Assembly (NCBI GenBank): GCA_903832295.1
Contig: CAILAZ010000289.1
Location: forward strand, 62,001-126,000
Direction of reading: 5' to 3'
Origin: an uncultured Acidobacteriota bacterium
GTDB lineage: Bacteria; Acidobacteriota; Terriglobia; Terriglobales; Acidobacteriaceae
DNA length: 64,000 nt
Below are positions 16,939-26,154 of the stretch, one piece after another. How positions within the stretch are numbered: the first letter of the stretch is position 1; each line of letters starts with the position of its first letter. Below the pieces are notes generated by a model. That model did no database searches. It saw only the letters and a list, made by a program, of their open reading frames with translations, and was not told the origin of the DNA. A program made the translations under genes and the position numbers.

Positions 16939-19900
16939 CTACCTCGCCGTTCCGGTGAGCGCGATGGTTTGCGGACTGGTGGCAGCGCCATCTACAACCC
17001 GAAGAGTTGCGTTCTGGGTTGAGTTGGCTGCGTCGGTCAGCTTGGCCGCGAAGCGAACGCTGATGAAGCAGGACGCCCCAGGAGCAACGGTCGCGGTGCA
17101 GGTATTGGCAAAGATCGAGTAATCAGTGGACGGCCCGGTGATGGAGGCCGCGACGCCGGTGAGAGGGATGGTCCCGGTGCTAGTGAGCGTGAAGACGCGC
17201 GCCTGCTGTCCGAGGATCCCCGCACCGCGGGTGACGGTTCCAAAGTTTGCATTGGTGACGGCGACGAGAGTGGCGGACTGTACGGCCACAACTCCGGTGC
17301 CGGTGAAGGTGACACGCTGCAATGTTGGATCGTTATCGGTGACGGTAAGCGTCCCGGGGCTGGCACCGGCTAAGGTTGGGGAGTACTGCACGAGGATGGT
17401 GCAGGTCGCTCCGGCGGCAAGCGTGGTTGCGCAAGTGCCTCCGGCGGCGGGCCGCGCATACGGTCCGGTGAAGGCAAGAGTGATGCCGGTGAGAGTCGCG
17501 GTTCCGGTGTTGGAAAGCGTAACGGTACTGGTGGCCGGGAAGCCGATGGCAACATTGCCGAACGCGATGCTTGCAGGCGACAGGCCGGCTCGCGGAACGT
17601 TGGCGGCGATGAACTCATTCGCACCGATGTCAAATCCCGCGCCCTCCGGCCGAATGTTGCCGAAGAAGTCGTGAGTCGGAGCATTGGTGCTGCCCGTGTC
17701 AATGGCGGGCGATCCGGCGAGCAGATGTGCATCTGCAAGCGGAGCGCGCGCGGTGTTGGGTGCGGTCACAACGGTCGGGTTTGAGACCGACAGCGGACCG
17801 TAGAGCATGTCCACAAAGTTGCCGCCTTCATCGAGGGTGGCAACTGCGACCAGTTGATTCGATCCTCCGAAGCCGGGGCCGCCGTTGCAGTAGGAGGCGG
17901 TCAGATTGGGATCCGAGGTGAGGTTGCCAGTGCCGGTGTATCCGGTGGCGCTGGTGAGAATCGAGTTGGTGGGATTCAGCTTGCGGGCGCCGGGAGCGAC
18001 GCTGGCATCGCCAACCACTCCGAGATCCCAGTACTTGGCTCCGGCAACGCACTGGCCCACGGTGCTCTGTGCAGGCAGCGGGGTGCAGGTGGTTCCACCG
18101 TTCGAGGGGCAGATCCTGGCAGCTCCGGTGGAGATGTCGAAGAAGAAGGAACGGTTCTGCCAGAGGATGTTGTTGTTGAGCACGGGATTGGAAATCGCCT
18201 GTGCGACTCTCACCGTGGGCGACAGGGCTGCGAGCAGTGCAGGGCTGGTTGCCTCCGTGCTGATGCCCGCAGGATTGGGCTTGGTGGTGCTGGGCGTGAT
18301 GGGGTTGCCAAAGAGCGGGCCAACGATGCTGGAGCTGTCATTGTCCGCAATGGTGTTGTTGATGATGTTGCTGTGCACGGTGTCGCGCAGGGCAATTCCG
18401 CCGCCAGCCCATCCGGCAGCGTTGTTGATGATGATGTTGTTGGTGACGTTGACGGTGTAGAGGCTGCCGCGCGCGGCATCCGCACCGTTGACATCCTGAA
18501 GGCGGATTCCGCCGCCGTGTCCAGCCTCGGCGAAGTTGCCCTGGATGAGGTTGGAATCAATGGTCACGTCGCCAGCGCCCAGGGTGAGGGCTCCGACCGC
18601 GGGCGGCTCGCCTTCCACAACGATGCCGCCGCCGTGAACCGTTCCGCCCTGGATGAAGCTCTGGTTGAAGAGCACCTGGTTGTTGGCGATGATGCCGCCT
18701 TCGCTCATGCCGATGTGGCCGATGCCACCACCATCACCCATGGAGTAGTTTCCGCAGATGAAGTTGTAGTTGACCCGGTAGTTGTCCGTGCCGGAGCAGA
18801 GCGAGAGTCCGCCGCCCGCGCCCGCCGCGCCGGCGTTGGCTTCCACCATGCCGTTCTTGGTGATGGCGTTGTGGTGGATGGAGACGTTCTGGTCAAAGCC
18901 GAACAGGCCCTGAGCATTGAGCGCGGGAGCTTCCAGGTAGGGGACGCCGATGCGCACGCCACCGTTGAAGCCGCCTGCGTTTCCGAAGACGCGGTTGTTG
19001 GCGATGACCAGGTTGTGCGCCCAGCCGTTGACGTAGATGCCGCCGCCTGCATCGCCGCCGGTGACGCTGAGACCGTCAATGCGGGATGCCGCGCAGAGGA
19101 AGTTGCTGGCCGTGATGGGCGAGCCGATGGTGCTGGCTGCGCCTCCGGTGCACTGCCCGGCCGGAAGATTCTTGGCGAGAACAGTGATGCCCGCGCCTTC
19201 TTCGGTACCGAGTACAGAGGGCTCAAGGATAATGACGCCGCCGGTGATTTCCTGTCCGGGAAGCGGATCTACCTGGGCCGTACCGGTCTGGTTTCCATTG
19301 GCATCAATGGCGAAGAGCTGATTGATGCGCGGACGCCAGATGGCGAGCTTGGTGGTTGGGTACTTGGCTGCATTGATGAGCACCGAGCTCGCGCCCACGC
19401 CCTGGAGACGAACCGGCTTCCACATGATGAGCAGTTCGTTGTAGGTGCCTGCATCCACCAGGATGAGGTCGCCAGGAGTTGCGGCATCCATCGCTGCTTG
19501 AATGGTCTGGCCCGCAGCGCCCTGCACACGGGTGGGAGTCTTGTTCTCGACGGTGACGGTCACGGCATCGACAGTGGACTTGCCGTTTCCGGCGGTGATG
19601 ATCAATTCGCCTCCGGCGGCGTTGGCCGGGACGGTGGCGATGATCGATGTGTCGGTCCAGCTGCTGACAGTGAGCGGCACGCCGCCGAGGGTCACGGTTC
19701 CGGAGCCACGGATGGAGCCGAAGCCGTAATGGCGGGTGATGGTCTTCAGGTTGAAAGGCGCTGCCGTCGCACTGGGTCCCGCGTAGGCCGGGTTGGGCAC
19801 TACCTGGTCTCCAATGGCGGTGATGGTGAGCGTGCCTCCGGCGGTGGTCAGGTAAGGACCGAAGCCGGCGGAGCTATCCACGCGCAGGATGCCGGGCGTG

Positions 19901-22900
19901 GTGTCCGGATACGAGCAGTCGGTCTGGGTGTAACCGGAGGCGAATGCGGCCAGCGGCAGAACCGGCGTGTCCAGGTAGTCGGTCAAGCCAGGCATGAACG
20001 GGTTGGTGTAGCAAAAGTCACTGAACATCGGATTAAACTGCGGATCCGTGATCATTTTGCCCGAGCCTGCGGGATCAAGAATCGGACCGGGATCGTTCAT
20101 GCAGGTGATGAGCATGTTGGGCGCGTATCCCGCCGGGTTGGGCACGTTAACCTGCCAGGTGGACGGAGTCATGCCGTTGAACATGCCCCACTGGTCAGAA
20201 TACGTGCGCTGAATTTCGATTCCGTTGAAATCGCGGATGGAGACCGGCACGAAGGGCACCGACGCCTTCTCGCCATAATCCGGCGAGACCGTGTTGAACT
20301 CAGGCGATGCATCGTTGAGGATCATGCCCGTGAAGTGGCTGGCGATAGGCGCAGACGTGAAGAGGAAGAAATCCGCATTCGCCTGCATCTGGTCGCCAAG
20401 GGTCACTTCCTTGCGATCGCACAATGCACGATCAGCACCGGCAAAGGGCGCTACCTGTCCAGAGCCGGGGAAGAGGCTGATGTAATCCGGCACGCGGCGG
20501 ACGTCGCCGACACACGGAGGGAACTGAAGATTCGCGCTTGGGTGTCCCATATCCGTGGTGGGATTGTTGGGATTGTTGGGATTGTTGTTGTACGCGCCGA
20601 TGGTGGCCTGATCCGGCAAGATGAAGATGTTGCTAAGGCCGCCGAACTGCTGGGTAACTGGAGCAACCCAGGCATCGCCGATCAGAATGTTCTTGTCTTC
20701 TTCTTTTACCAGCTCGTAGCCGCTGGGCGGAATCACTTCGACAACGTACTTGCCTGCGGGCAGCGGCGTTACGCCATCTGCAAGAGTGGTGAAGTAGTAG
20801 CGGCCATCGTAAACCGCGGGCTGCACCTGGTTCCAGTTATGGAAGCCGTCATAACAGCGGGTGAGGTTGCCGGAGCCGAGCGTCTGCGCAACAAAGGGAT
20901 CAGCCGGGTCCTGACCTGGGCATGACATTCTGCCGCTGGAGACCCAATCGTCCCAGCTCTGTGTAGTAGTGGTGTTGACGAGTTTGAGCAACTGGCTGTT
21001 ATCGGCGGCCGTCGTCTCCTGGTAGAGATTGACGACCACACGCGGAATTGCCGGCGCCCAGATGTTCTGGAAGATAAGCGCAGGATCATCGAACGGGCGG
21101 GTCGATGCATAGACGACCATCCCGTTGATGCCGCCATTCTGCCCCACAGCGTAGGGAACCTTGCCCCAGTCCAGGATTTCCGTCTGGCTGATGAAGCCCT
21201 GTACACCTTCCTGGAGAACGGTGCCGGGGTCGATGCGCTCGGTGAGCGGACCGGTGCCGTGGCCGTTGGCGTCATAGGGCGGGTACTTGGAGTCAAGCAC
21301 GCCCGCAAATGGGCCGGTTGCATCGGGTGCGCCGCCGCCATCCACAACAACGTGGACACCACTTCCCTTGTAGCGGGTTGTGTCGGACTCAGCAACGTAC
21401 CAGTTGAAGAGCGGGAACAGCTCGTTGAACGTAGCCGTGCCGTCGGAATCCGTCTTGAGGACATTGGAGATGCTGCCGTCGCGGAAGCGGATGAAGAACG
21501 GAACCTGGCCAATGCCGGGATTATTGGCCGAAGGCTTGTGGGTTCCATCCAGGTCGAGGAAGGTATTGGTCTCGACGCGGGTGAACCAACTGAACTCCAT
21601 GATGTTTCCCATGTTCACGGACTTGGCCGCGGTCACGGGATCGGGCACGGTAACGCTTTGGTAGTCGATGATCTGGTCCAGCCACTGATCCCAGATGACG
21701 ACGTTGTAGGAACCGTCTGGGACCTTGGTGAGAGTGAAATTGCCGTTGGCATCGCACTGCGAGAACGCAATGTTCGGGCCGTTGCCGCTCTGCGAGTTCA
21801 AGCCCACATAACAGAGGGTTGCCGAGAGAGGCGCATGCGAGCCCGCGTAGTTGGTCTCAGCCGACGGGCGCGACATGTGCTCGTTGACCACGGTTCCGGT
21901 GATGGTGTTGGTGCCCGGATTTGTGTTTGCCGCATTGAGGTGCGCCGGGTTCACAAATCCAATGAAGGTGTGGAAGCCCGGAGGTCCGAACTCCTGGAAG
22001 TACGCCGGTTCACCTGCCTTGGCGAAAGCGTCCTGTCCGGGCGTGCCCTCCAGGGTGGAAACCTGGATCCAGGTTTCTCCCTTGCCCTCGCGTTCCGCGC
22101 TCGGGTGTGCAATCACATCAAAGCGCCCAGGCATCAGGTTCTTCACCAGTGCCTGGCCGGCCAGTGAATAGGCGGCTGAAGGATGCCCAGGCCCGGTGAC
22201 CGGGTCGTTGGGACAGGTGATGATCATGCCCTGCGAGGTGCTGCCCTGCGAGTTGGCAATGTTGGCCGGAGGCGCGGGGCATCCGGGCATGCCAATCAGC
22301 GCGTTGGTCAGCGGCATGTTGAAGGTGTCATAGGTCATCTGGCCAATGGGATCGCCGGTGCGGCCGCCCACGTCATTAATGATGATGTTGAATCCACCGA
22401 GGCCCTGGCTCTCTTCCGTGCCGTCGATATCGCCGTTGGTGGGATTGTTGTCTTCAAAGATGAAGATGCTGAGTTGCGCGGTGGGGAGCGGATTCGGTTC
22501 CACCAGCACGGTTACAGCCTTGGCCGCAATCTCAGCCGCGCCAATCGGCGAAGCGCCGATGGTGTGTCCGCAGAGTGCAGCGTTGGCAGTGGTGCAGGGT
22601 GCTCCCTGCGCCAGCACAAACGGGTTGGCCGCATCCCCGGGGAGGATCGAGACAAAGTAGTGGAGCGTGGGATCGAGCGCCACCTGCGCAACGGTGGTCT
22701 GCGTCTGCAGCGGAGCGATTCTCTCCACTCCACCCGCATCGATGTAAGACTGGCCGGCTCCGCAACTGATGGGACCGGTGCAACCGGTGGCGACCACGGG
22801 CATGTAGCTCTTGTGAAAGTTGACGCCCAGCGTGTTGGCGATTGCAGGACCATTGTTGTAGGTCAGACCATTCTTGTAGGTCATGTCCTGTTCAATGATC

Positions 22901-24669
22901 CAGCGGTAGTCGGTGATCTTCTGCGTCTGGTTGAGCGCATCCTTAACGGTCAACACCAGTCCGCTCGGGGTGGGGAAGGTCACCGAAACAACGGCAGTGC
23001 TGCTGGCCGTTCCCTGCGAGTTCACCGCAAGGTAGTTGAAGCTGTATGTTCCAGGCGCAGCCGCCGTGGCCGTGAATGAGCCATCCGTGTTCAGCGAGAC
23101 CCATGCGGGCAGCGGGTGAGCCGGATCGGGCTTCGCCTGCAAGACGTACCCCGTGGGGTCGGTGTCATTGAGCAGCACGCCCGGCTTGGCAACCTTGAGC
23201 AGCGTTGAGACCTTGCTGGTGTAACTGTCACCATTTGCAACTGGCGCCGCGCCCCGCGCGATGGGCGAGAGCGTGACGTTGGCGCAAAGCGTGGTGCCGC
23301 CGTTTCCGCAATAAGCAAACGCATCCGCAACGATGGTTGCCGACGAAGAGGTGTAGGTGAAGGAACCGTCGAGATTGAGAACCACGGTACCGTGCGCCGG
23401 AGCCGTCTTGATGGCGGCGCTGTGAATGCCAATGTCGTTGGTCAGCACGTTGTCGCTGAAGGTCTTGACGTTGACCGGGACGGTGTAGGGATCCGCCACA
23501 GCCTGCGCCGCGACGCCTGCATTCGTTGCTCCCGCAACCGGTAGGAACGCCTGTAAGCCGCCGTTTGCCTGGTTGTTGGTGGACAGGAAGAGCCCGCGGT
23601 CAAACACCTTGTACGTGGCCGTCGCATAGACGCCTGCGGTGGCTGCCGGATGGATCAGCACGTCAAAGGTCTTGCCGGCGGGCAGCAGGACTTCGCTCTG
23701 GATCTTCGCATTGCCGGGAGCGACGTTGCCGTCTTCGGCGATCAGCGTAAGCTGCTGTCCTACTACCGACGGAATATGCGTCTTGAGGCCCGCATTGGCA
23801 AAGCGCAGAACAACGTTGCCAGAGGTGGCTGCGGTTCCCACCGGCGAGAGCAGCGTCGGATTCGTCGCATCGAACGACTTGCCGTTGATGAGGAAATACG
23901 TGGGCGCATAGTTAACCGCCGGGGGATACGAAGCGGTGTTGATGGTGCCTGCACCGGCGGCAGCCGCCAGCGCATCCACCGCGGCGTTCTGCTTGGCGTC
24001 GAATTCGCTCAGCAGCACCACCGCGTCCGAGTCATAGGGAACATTGGTGAGCCCGGGGACAGTGGCTCCCGGATAAGCCTGGCCAGCGGCGGGCGAGACC
24101 GGAGCCGTGGTGACAACGAGGACGCCGTAGAGTCCCATCGGCTCCTGTATGGAGGGATTGGTGCCGGTCTCATACAGGTAGGTGCCGGGGTTCAGCGAGC
24201 TCCATGTATAGGTCTGGGTCCCGCTCCCGGCAGCCGCTTCCGGAGCAAAAGACTCTGCGCGCGAAGACTGGGCCGGAGGCGTGAAGCTGGCTGCGGTGTT
24301 CGCGGGCCATGTGGTCTGGGTCTGAGTGGCGTGCGCGGGACTTGGCACCTTCACAGGCTGTCCGAGCGAGCCGCCGATCTGCCCAAGAATGACAAACGAC
24401 GTCGGCGTGGGCAGATGGTTCGTAAGGTGAACGGTGAGCGAGCTGCTGCTGGCGGGCACAACAATCGTCGGCCCAGGAGCCCACGCCGTGGTGCACGACC
24501 CCGTGGTGCAGAAACCCCACATCGGGACCGTCTTGCCATCAGGCAAAGTGGTGCTCATGCGCTGCGCGGTCAAATTTACCGTGGTCTGCGCGAACGCAAG
24601 CCCGGCAAGCAGGAGAAGGGTGGATAGTGCGAGTACAACCGATTTCAGTTTCAGAACTCTTGGGTTCAT
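16939..24669 (-). CDS. C: giant secreted protein with ligandless cupredoxin domains, beta-helix and choice-of-anchor tail
   Basis: The ATG at 24669 follows GGAGG; an in-frame ATG at 24687 is also possible. The product has 2576 residues. After a signal peptide come two cupredoxin-like domains (about 30-190 and 200-390). In these, the expected ligand positions read GTYLYETGTNPSIQEPMGLYG and FANAGLKTHIPSVVGQQLTLIAEDGN, without His-x-His or Cys. Residues 395-575 hold two VCBS/tandem-95-like repeats (NVLTNDIG, GVLLNDTDP). Residues 575-1640 are a long series of SdrD-B/carboxypeptidase-regulatory-like beta modules. An IPT/TIG-like module follows (about 1640-1715), then a right-handed beta-helix (about 1720-2330), then two choice-of-anchor D domains (2345-2576) beginning SPASIAFGNVAIG. 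It is probably an extracellular or surface scaffold for A and B. Confidence 0.88.
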   Translation of the reverse strand: MNPRVLKLKSVVLALSTLLLLAGLAFAQTTVNLTAQRMSTTLPDGKTVPMWGFCTTGSCTTAWAPGPTIVVPASSSSLTVHLTNHLPTPTSFVILGQIGGSLGQPVKVPSPAHATQTQTTWPANTAASFTPPAQSSRAESFAPEAAAGSGTQTYTWSSLNPGTYLYETGTNPSIQEPMGLYGVLVVTTAPVSPAAGQAYPGATVPGLTNVPYDSDAVVLLSEFDAKQNAAVDALAAAAGAGTINTASYPPAVNYAPTYFLINGKSFDATNPTLLSPVGTAATSGNVVLRFANAGLKTHIPSVVGQQLTLIAEDGNVAPGNAKIQSEVLLPAGKTFDVLIHPAATAGVYATATYKVFDRGLFLSTNNQANGGLQAFLPVAGATNAGVAAQAVADPYTVPVNVKTFSDNVLTNDIGIHSAAIKTAPAHGTVVLNLDGSFTYTSSSATIVADAFAYCGNGGTTLCANVTLSPIARGAAPVANGDSYTSKVSTLLKVAKPGVLLNDTDPTGYVLQAKPDPAHPLPAWVSLNTDGSFTATAAAPGTYSFNYLAVNSQGTASSTAVVSVTFPTPSGLVLTVKDALNQTQKITDYRWIIEQDMTYKNGLTYNNGPAIANTLGVNFHKSYMPVVATGCTGPISCGAGQSYIDAGGVERIAPLQTQTTVAQVALDPTLHYFVSILPGDAANPFVLAQGAPCTTANAALCGHTIGASPIGAAEIAAKAVTVLVEPNPLPTAQLSIFIFEDNNPTNGDIDGTEESQGLGGFNIIINDVGGRTGDPIGQMTYDTFNMPLTNALIGMPGCPAPPANIANSQGSTSQGMIITCPNDPVTGPGHPSAAYSLAGQALVKNLMPGRFDVIAHPSAEREGKGETWIQVSTLEGTPGQDAFAKAGEPAYFQEFGPPGFHTFIGFVNPAHLNAANTNPGTNTITGTVVNEHMSRPSAETNYAGSHAPLSATLCYVGLNSQSGNGPNIAFSQCDANGNFTLTKVPDGSYNVVIWDQWLDQIIDYQSVTVPDPVTAAKSVNMGNIMEFSWFTRVETNTFLDLDGTHKPSANNPGIGQVPFFIRFRDGSISNVLKTDSDGTATFNELFPLFNWYVAESDTTRYKGSGVHVVVDGGGAPDATGPFAGVLDSKYPPYDANGHGTGPLTERIDPGTVLQEGVQGFISQTEILDWGKVPYAVGQNGGINGMVVYASTRPFDDPALIFQNIWAPAIPRVVVNLYQETTAADNSQLLKLVNTTTTQSWDDWVSSGRMSCPGQDPADPFVAQTLGSGNLTRCYDGFHNWNQVQPAVYDGRYYFTTLADGVTPLPAGKYVVEVIPPSGYELVKEEDKNILIGDAWVAPVTQQFGGLSNIFILPDQATIGAYNNNPNNPNNPTTDMGHPSANLQFPPCVGDVRRVPDYISLFPGSGQVAPFAGADRALCDRKEVTLGDQMQANADFFLFTSAPIASHFTGMILNDASPEFNTVSPDYGEKASVPFVPVSIRDFNGIEIQRTYSDQWGMFNGMTPSTWQVNVPNPAGYAPNMLITCMNDPGPILDPAGSGKMITDPQFNPMFSDFCYTNPFMPGLTDYLDTPVLPLAAFASGYTQTDCSYPDTTPGILRVDSSAGFGPYLTTAGGTLTITAIGDQVVPNPAYAGPSATAAPFNLKTITRHYGFGSIRGSGTVTLGGVPLTVSSWTDTSIIATVPANAAGGELIITAGNGKSTVDAVTVTVENKTPTRVQGAAGQTIQAAMDAATPGDLILVDAGTYNELLIMWKPVRLQGVGASSVLINAAKYPTTKLAIWRPRINQLFAIDANGNQTGTAQVDPLPGQEITGGVIILEPSVLGTEEGAGITVLAKNLPAGQCTGGAASTIGSPITASNFLCAASRIDGLSVTGGDAGGGIYVNGWAHNLVIANNRVFGNAGGFNGGVRIGVPYLEAPALNAQGLFGFDQNVSIHHNAITKNGMVEANAGAAGAGGGLSLCSGTDNYRVNYNFICGNYSMGDGGGIGHIGMSEGGIIANNQVLFNQSFIQGGTVHGGGIVVEGEPPAVGALTLGAGDVTIDSNLIQGNFAEAGHGGGIRLQDVNGADAARGSLYTVNVTNNIIINNAAGWAGGGIALRDTVHSNIINNTIADNDSSSIVGPLFGNPITPSTTKPNPAGISTEATSPALLAALSPTVRVAQAISNPVLNNNILWQNRSFFFDISTGAARICPSNGGTTCTPLPAQSTVGQCVAGAKYWDLGVVGDASVAPGARKLNPTNSILTSATGYTGTGNLTSDPNLTASYCNGGPGFGGSNQLVAVATLDEGGNFVDMLYGPLSVSNPTVVTAPNTARAPLADAHLLAGSPAIDTGSTNAPTHDFFGNIRPEGAGFDIGANEFIAANVPRAGLSPASIAFGNVAIGFPATSTVTLSNTGTATLTGITLAFTGPYARPAAGGTCATTLAAGATCTILVQYSPTLAGASPGTLTVTDNDPTLQRVTFTGTGVVAVQSATLVAVTNANFGTVTRGAGILGQQARVFTLTSTGTIPLTGVAASITGPSTDYSIFANTCTATVAPGASCFISVRFAAKLTDAANSTQNATLRVVDGAATSPQTIALTGTAR

Positions 24670-24689
24670 CAATCGCCGCCTCCGCATCG

Positions 24690-26144
24690 CTACTGTCTCT
24701 CGTCAATCGTTGTGGACGGCGCATCAATGAGAAGCATCATCATCATGCCGCCAGGAAAGATGTCGTTGGTGGTGATCTCGCGTTCGTTGTGCGAGTGCCA
24801 CATGTAGGCATAGCTGCCAGAGGGATTGATCAGCGTGGTGCCTGGCGGCAACTGGGTCGCGTTGGGAGTTCCAAGATAGGGACTGCCGCCGTACCACAGG
24901 CCATTGGCAACAATGTTGTTGTCCGGCGGAGTCACGGGAATCGGCTTCCCGTGATCGGGACAGTATTCGTGTGTGACCGGATCCAGTCCGGCGGAGGGGC
25001 CTTGCGCAACGGTACGCCCGTTGCACGTGTGCGCCTGCGTGGCGGAGATGCCATAGACATCCCAGTTCAGGCCCTGTCCCGTCCAGGTGAAGATCGCATC
25101 CAGGCTCTGTCCGGAGACCGTGGGGATCGTGAACAGCAGCGGCCCTGCAAGGCTGGTATTATCCGCCGAGCTCAGCAGCATGTTGCCGTCGCGGGCCAGC
25201 ACGCGGGCATGGTTTCCGTGGAAGTGGAAGGGATGCTGCCAGCGCCCTTGCCCCACCACGCGCATCAGCACAAGTTCGCCGGGATGCATATGGGGATTGC
25301 CGTTGTAAGGCTGTGCCGGATACGCGGGAGCATACGAAGCATCCATGTCATCCGGCATGGAACGGCCGTTCACCAGGAAGTATTCGGGATGGTAGGGCTC
25401 GATCTTGGCGGTGATGGTCGCCGCCGGAGGCTGTGCCAGTACCTGCGCTTCCACATCGCGGTGAACGTCAAGGCTCAGCTCAGCGAACTGGAAGAGGTAC
25501 TCGCGGTCATAGCAGGTGGCCGGATGATTGTAGGCCGAGACCGCCAGCGAATACGACGAACCGATGATCGTGCTGGCACAGGTCGCCGGAGTCTTGGGCA
25601 GAACGATCAAAGCTCCGTAAAGCCCCATCTCAATCTGCAGGTCCGAACGTGTTCCGCTGTAGTAGCCGTAAGTGCCGGGACTCGACGGCGTGAAGCTGTA
25701 GGTCACCGGGTTTCCCGGTGCCGCTTCCTGGGTCAGGGTTCCGGCCACGCCTCCGCTTGTCGTTACCTTCTGTCCTGAAAAGATGATCGAGGTGTTTCCA
25801 GCAGGCGCTGGCAGATTGTCGGAGAGCACAACCGAAACGGCCTGGCCCTCGGTGACGATCAGGGTCGGCCCCGGAAGCTGCATGGGAGGGCACGAGGTGC
25901 CGGTGAATCCTGCGGGTGCAAACGTCGGCGTATAACCCGTGGCGCAGCCGTAGCCCCAGGTGTAGATCGTCTGGCCGTCAGGCTGCGTAATGTATCCGGC
26001 GTGCGCCTGAAGCTGGAAGGCGGCTCCGGTGATCCCGGGAACGGCGGCGCGAGCGCACCCGGGAAGCAGCAGTGCGACCGCCAGTACGGCGACCGTGAGT
26101 AAGCTCTGTAGCGCGTTGCGCATTTGCATGACGAAGTGGCTCAT
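24690..26144 (-). CDS. B: multicopper-oxidase-like protein carrying half of the copper ligands
   Basis: This protein of 484 residues starts 10 bases after A, and its ribosome-binding site TAGGAG includes the stop codon of A. The N-terminal export signal ends LLLPGC, a possible lipobox at Cys30 (Pro at -2 is atypical). The first cupredoxin domain (about 35-185) lacks ligands (GTYGYYSGTRSDLQIEMGLYG). The second (about 245-365) has H304-P-F-H307-F-H309-G-N-H312, matching the HPxHxHG motif. The last motif is W449-H450-S451-H452, followed by NERE and a Gly-Met-rich stretch; Ser451 occupies the place where type-1 copper enzymes have Cys. B alone therefore cannot build a normal type-1 site. See the findings for the split-oxidase reading. 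Confidence 0.9.
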   Translation of the reverse strand: MSHFVMQMRNALQSLLTVAVLAVALLLPGCARAAVPGITGAAFQLQAHAGYITQPDGQTIYTWGYGCATGYTPTFAPAGFTGTSCPPMQLPGPTLIVTEGQAVSVVLSDNLPAPAGNTSIIFSGQKVTTSGGVAGTLTQEAAPGNPVTYSFTPSSPGTYGYYSGTRSDLQIEMGLYGALIVLPKTPATCASTIIGSSYSLAVSAYNHPATCYDREYLFQFAELSLDVHRDVEAQVLAQPPAATITAKIEPYHPEYFLVNGRSMPDDMDASYAPAYPAQPYNGNPHMHPGELVLMRVVGQGRWQHPFHFHGNHARVLARDGNMLLSSADNTSLAGPLLFTIPTVSGQSLDAIFTWTGQGLNWDVYGISATQAHTCNGRTVAQGPSAGLDPVTHEYCPDHGKPIPVTPPDNNIVANGLWYGGSPYLGTPNATQLPPGTTLINPSGSYAYMWHSHNEREITTNDIFPGGMMMMLLIDAPSTTIDERQ

Positions 26145-26154
26145 GGTCGCTCTC

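Noticed and set aside
17854-20925. A 1023-codon plus-strand frame opposite gene C
   Set aside because: Same artefact: antisense to a clearly coding frame with beta-helix and TIG signatures, no ribosome-binding site and no recognisable domain.
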